From positions 1 to 64,000 of the forward strand of contig NZ_JARUKW010000019.1 in NCBI RefSeq assembly GCF_029688845.1: 64,000 nt of DNA, read 5' to 3'. Under the pieces are notes generated by a model. It did not search any database, was not told the DNA's origin, and worked only from the letters and a program-made list of their open reading frames with translations. Position numbers and translations under genes: made by a program. The stretch is from Natronococcus sp. A-GB1. Lineage in GTDB: Archaea; Halobacteriota; Halobacteria; Halobacteriales; Natrialbaceae. Below, one piece after another: positions 62,013-64,000 of this stretch; positions within the stretch are counted from its first letter, which is position 1; the number at the start of each line of letters is the position of its first letter.

Positions 62013-62138
62013 GGTTGGTTCCGCGTCGTCCGGGCAGATTATACTTGTGTTCGGATCGGTGAGTTGGACGCGATGGCCGACCGATCGACTGGGAACGTGC
62101 GTTTTATAACTGTCACGAGGTAAGAGGCCCGTACGACT

Positions 62139-62447
62139 ATGCCGAACTCTAATGGACCTCGCCAAGGAACCCGGGACAAGCTCTCGAACAATCCACGAGA
62201 CCGCGGCGCTTCGCCGCCCCAGCGCGCGATCCAGCAGTACGACGAGGGACAGAAAGTCCACCTGAAGATCGACCCCAGCGTCCAGAACGGACGCTTCCAC
62301 CCCCGCTTCGACGGTCTCACCGGCGAAGTCCTGGGGAAACAGGGCAACGCCTTCAAGGTGCAGATCACCGACGGCGGCAAGGACAAGACCGTGATAGTCA
62401 CCGCCGCCCACCTCCGCGCACAGGACCAGGACGAAGTTCAGGTCTGA
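62139..62447 (+). CDS. rpl21e: 50S ribosomal protein L21e
   Basis: 102 residues. [46 protein letters not shown] and AHLRAQ are L21e. Followed by rpoF 6 bases on, a conserved archaeal operon. Box A GTTTTATAAC (about 62100-62109). Confidence 0.97.
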   Translation: MPNSNGPRQGTRDKLSNNPRDRGASPPQRAIQQYDEGQKVHLKIDPSVQNGRFHPRFDGLTGEVLGKQGNAFKVQITDGGKDKTVIVTAAHLRAQDQDEVQV

Positions 62448-62453
62448 GAACCG

Positions 62454-62810
62454 ATGACGATCTTCAAAGAGATCGTCGACGAGGAGTTCCTGACCGTCTC
62501 GGAAACGAAGGAACTGCTCGCCGACATCGAGACCGAGCGCGCGATGGACGAGGACCGCGAGCTGCGCTACGAGCTCGCGCGAGCGATCGAACACGCCAAC
62601 CGCTTTGCGGTCCTCGAGCCCGAGGAATCTCGAGAACTCGTCGCGGAGTTACAAGAACTCGAGTACGTCGACGAGCCGACCGCCTACAAGATCACCGACC
62701 TCCTGCCCCGCAACCGGGACGAGCTCCGATCGGTGTACGCCCAGCAGCGCTACTCGCTGTCGGGCGACGAACTCGACGAGATCCTCGACGTCGTCGCGAA
62801 GTACGCCTGA
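62454..62810 (+). CDS. rpoF: RNA polymerase subunit F (Rpb4)
   Basis: 118 residues. TVSETKELLADIETE and the HRDC-like C-terminal domain (AYKITDLLPRNRDELRSVY) match archaeal RpoF, which forms the stalk with RpoE. Between L21e and DUF655. Confidence 0.96.
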   Translation: MTIFKEIVDEEFLTVSETKELLADIETERAMDEDRELRYELARAIEHANRFAVLEPEESRELVAELQELEYVDEPTAYKITDLLPRNRDELRSVYAQQRYSLSGDELDEILDVVAKYA

Positions 62811-62855
62811 CGGCGGGCCGATTCTTTAAGTGTAACGTCGCCGTAGCCTCGGCCA

Positions 62856-63452
62856 ATGAGCGAAGTCGATAGCGACGAGACGGACGTTCGACGCGCAGTC
62901 GTGTTGGACTACCTCGCACACGGGCTCTCCGACGACGGCCGACCGCAGTACGCGAAGTCGCCGGCGGGGTACGCACTGGACGTCGAGGACTTCGGACTCT
63001 ACCAGGTCGCGTTCGACGAGGACACCCGGCTCACCATCGGGAGCGAGGTCGTCATCGAGCCGGCCGACGAGCGCGACGTCGTCGTCGACTGCCAGGAGGT
63101 CGAGTACGGAGCGCTCTCATCGGGTGCACAGACCGAACTCGAGTACGTCGTCGAGGACCTCGTTGAGGAGAACGAGGAGCGGTTCGTCGACTTCTACAAC
63201 GATGCCCAGCCGATCACGCTGCGGCTCCACCAGCTCAATCTACTGCCGGGGATCGGGAAGAAGCTGCGAAACGGCATCCTCGACGAGCGAAAGCGAAAGC
63301 CCTTCGAGAGCTTCGAGGAGCTCTCCGAACGCGTCTCGGGCCTCCACGACCCAAGCGACATCCTCGTCGAGCGCATCCTCGAGGAGCTTCGCGACGACGA
63401 CCTGAAGTATCGCACGTTCGTCGGCCGCCAGCAGGATCAGAACCAGGAGTGA
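62856..63452 (+). CDS. DUF655 protein (helix-hairpin-helix nucleic-acid binding)
   Basis: 198 residues. A beta-rich N-domain (VVLDYLAHGLSDDGRP) and a C-terminal HhH (LNLLPGIGKKLRNGILDERKRKPF). Usually followed by ksgA (16S dimethyladenosine transferase) in archaea, but here an IS-like hairpin follows. Likely RNA binding in ribosome or transcript work. Confidence 0.94.
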   Translation: MSEVDSDETDVRRAVVLDYLAHGLSDDGRPQYAKSPAGYALDVEDFGLYQVAFDEDTRLTIGSEVVIEPADERDVVVDCQEVEYGALSSGAQTELEYVVEDLVEENEERFVDFYNDAQPITLRLHQLNLLPGIGKKLRNGILDERKRKPFESFEELSERVSGLHDPSDILVERILEELRDDDLKYRTFVGRQQDQNQE

Positions 63453-63457
63453 CTTCT

Positions 63458-63477
63458 CCCACGACTGAAGTCGTGGG
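63458..63477. mobile_element. Solo IS200/IS605-type end hairpin
   Basis: CCCACGACT-GA-AGTCGTGGG, then CTTTCTCCTCGAACCTCTG. This matches the end of haloarchaeal IS200/IS605 (TnpB) elements as I recall them. No transposase or TnpB gene is next to it. It is 5 bases after the DUF655 stop and may also end that transcript. Confidence 0.55.
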
Positions 63478-63631
63478 CTTTCTCCTCGAACCTCTGTAAA
63501 ACGAGACCGGCCGCCGGGACGGAGACGGAGTGTTCGACCGGGTGGCCCGAACGGGACGAGGGATACGGCCGCTCGGCACCGCAACTGCGTTATCCAGTAC
63601 GTTTAACATAGAAACGTGAGAAGTAGCAGCA

Positions 63632-64000
63632 ATGCTTTCCACGATCCTGCTTCCGGTTGGAACGAGTGATAGCGCACGAGTCGACGACCTCGTCTCACAT
63701 GCGATCGACGTCGCCGAGCCGGCCGGTGCCACGGTCGTGGTGGCACACGTCGTCGGTGCCGACGAACACGACGTCGACGGCCAGAACTACCCGTACGCGG
63801 TCGCACAGATCGGGTTCGACGTACAGAGCCGGGACCTGCCGGCGGAAAAGATCGCGGAGGATCTCGAGCCGATCGGCGAGATCGTCGATCGTCTGGAGGA
63901 AGCCGGCGTCGACGTCGAAATCAGGGCAGCCGTCGGCAACCCCGAGTCCGAGATCCTCCGGATCGCCGAGGAGACCGGCGCTGACAACATCGTCGTCGGC
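63632..64000 (+). CDS. Universal stress protein, cut by window end (partial)
   Basis: From ATG 63632 the frame runs 123 codons to base 64000 without a stop. MLSTILLPVGTSDSARVDDLVSHAIDVAE with AVGNPESEILRIAEETGADNIVVG is the Usp fold; the ATP loop lies past the edge. Distinct from the Usp at 42.75 kb. Confidence 0.93.
   Translation, partial: MLSTILLPVGTSDSARVDDLVSHAIDVAEPAGATVVVAHVVGADEHDVDGQNYPYAVAQIGFDVQSRDLPAEKIAEDLEPIGEIVDRLEEAGVDVEIRAAVGNPESEILRIAEETGADNIVVG

Overview
The window is chromosomal DNA from an extremely halophilic archaeon (class Halobacteria). Evidence: very GC-rich and strongly acidic proteins, TATA-type promoters close to start codons, Tat-type leaders, aEF1B, Spt5-SecE, L21e-RpoF-DUF655, Nre, TrmB and many haloarchaea-only families. 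The haloarchaeal glucose dehydrogenase / gluconate dehydratase set and the gene mix suggest a relative of Natrinema, Haloterrigena or Natronorubrum (inference only; no search was run).

Layout. 1-178 is the 5' end of a 16S rRNA gene on the minus strand, with candidate tandem rrn promoters upstream. 1.0-10.1 kb carries housekeeping and metabolic genes: SRPBCC, HAD, MOSC, rhodanese, cupin, purF, a Tat-leader mini-protein coupled to an amidase, SDR and DUF420. A tRNA-Leu(GAG) at 10.4 kb is followed at once by a cluster of perfect hairpins. 10.6-17.8 kb is a sugar locus: MBF1, a GH15 glucoamylase-like enzyme, a divergent TrmB regulator, KDPG-type aldolase, glucose dehydrogenase and gluconate dehydratase, i.e. 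most of the semi-phosphorylative Entner-Doudoroff entry. 17.85-18.85 kb is an AT-rich island with one small membrane protein. 18.8-23 kb holds a phosphotransferase, a trehalase-like GH15 protein and an HtrA-like protease. An LLM flavin/F420 oxidoreductase at 23.1-24.0 kb is broken by two frameshifts. SecE-Spt5 follows, then a DUF389 membrane protein and a PHP protein.

27.5-34.3 kb is two tight minus-strand gene runs. The first is DUF5788 / PolX / Mut7-C / mini-protein. The second is a histidine-kinase-like protein / response regulator / HEAT-repeat protein (frameshifted here) / processive family-2 glycosyltransferase, a likely signalling-to-exopolysaccharide operon. Next come an AN1-zinc-finger rhomboid protease, endonuclease V, and a 666-base gene-free stretch carrying two more copies of the double-hairpin repeat. 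37-52 kb is mixed: SDR, small zinc and wHTH proteins, SLC13 transporter, tautomerase, two-gene stress/transport stretch, Get3/ArsA ATPase, aminotransferase, CinA, and several membrane proteins. 52-64 kb is information processing and RNA/DNA repair: Nre repair protein, zinc-finger mini-protein, aEF1B, an RNA-ligase partner (PIN-like) and an Rnl3-type RNA ligase, cystathionine synthase/lyase, L21e-RpoF-DUF655. A solitary IS200/IS605-like end hairpin and a universal stress protein cut by the window edge finish the window.

Most promising for follow-up: the double-hairpin repeat family with compensatory base changes; the HisKA-like / receiver / HEAT / glycosyltransferase operon; the RNA ligase - PIN partner locus; the AN1-rhomboid fusion.
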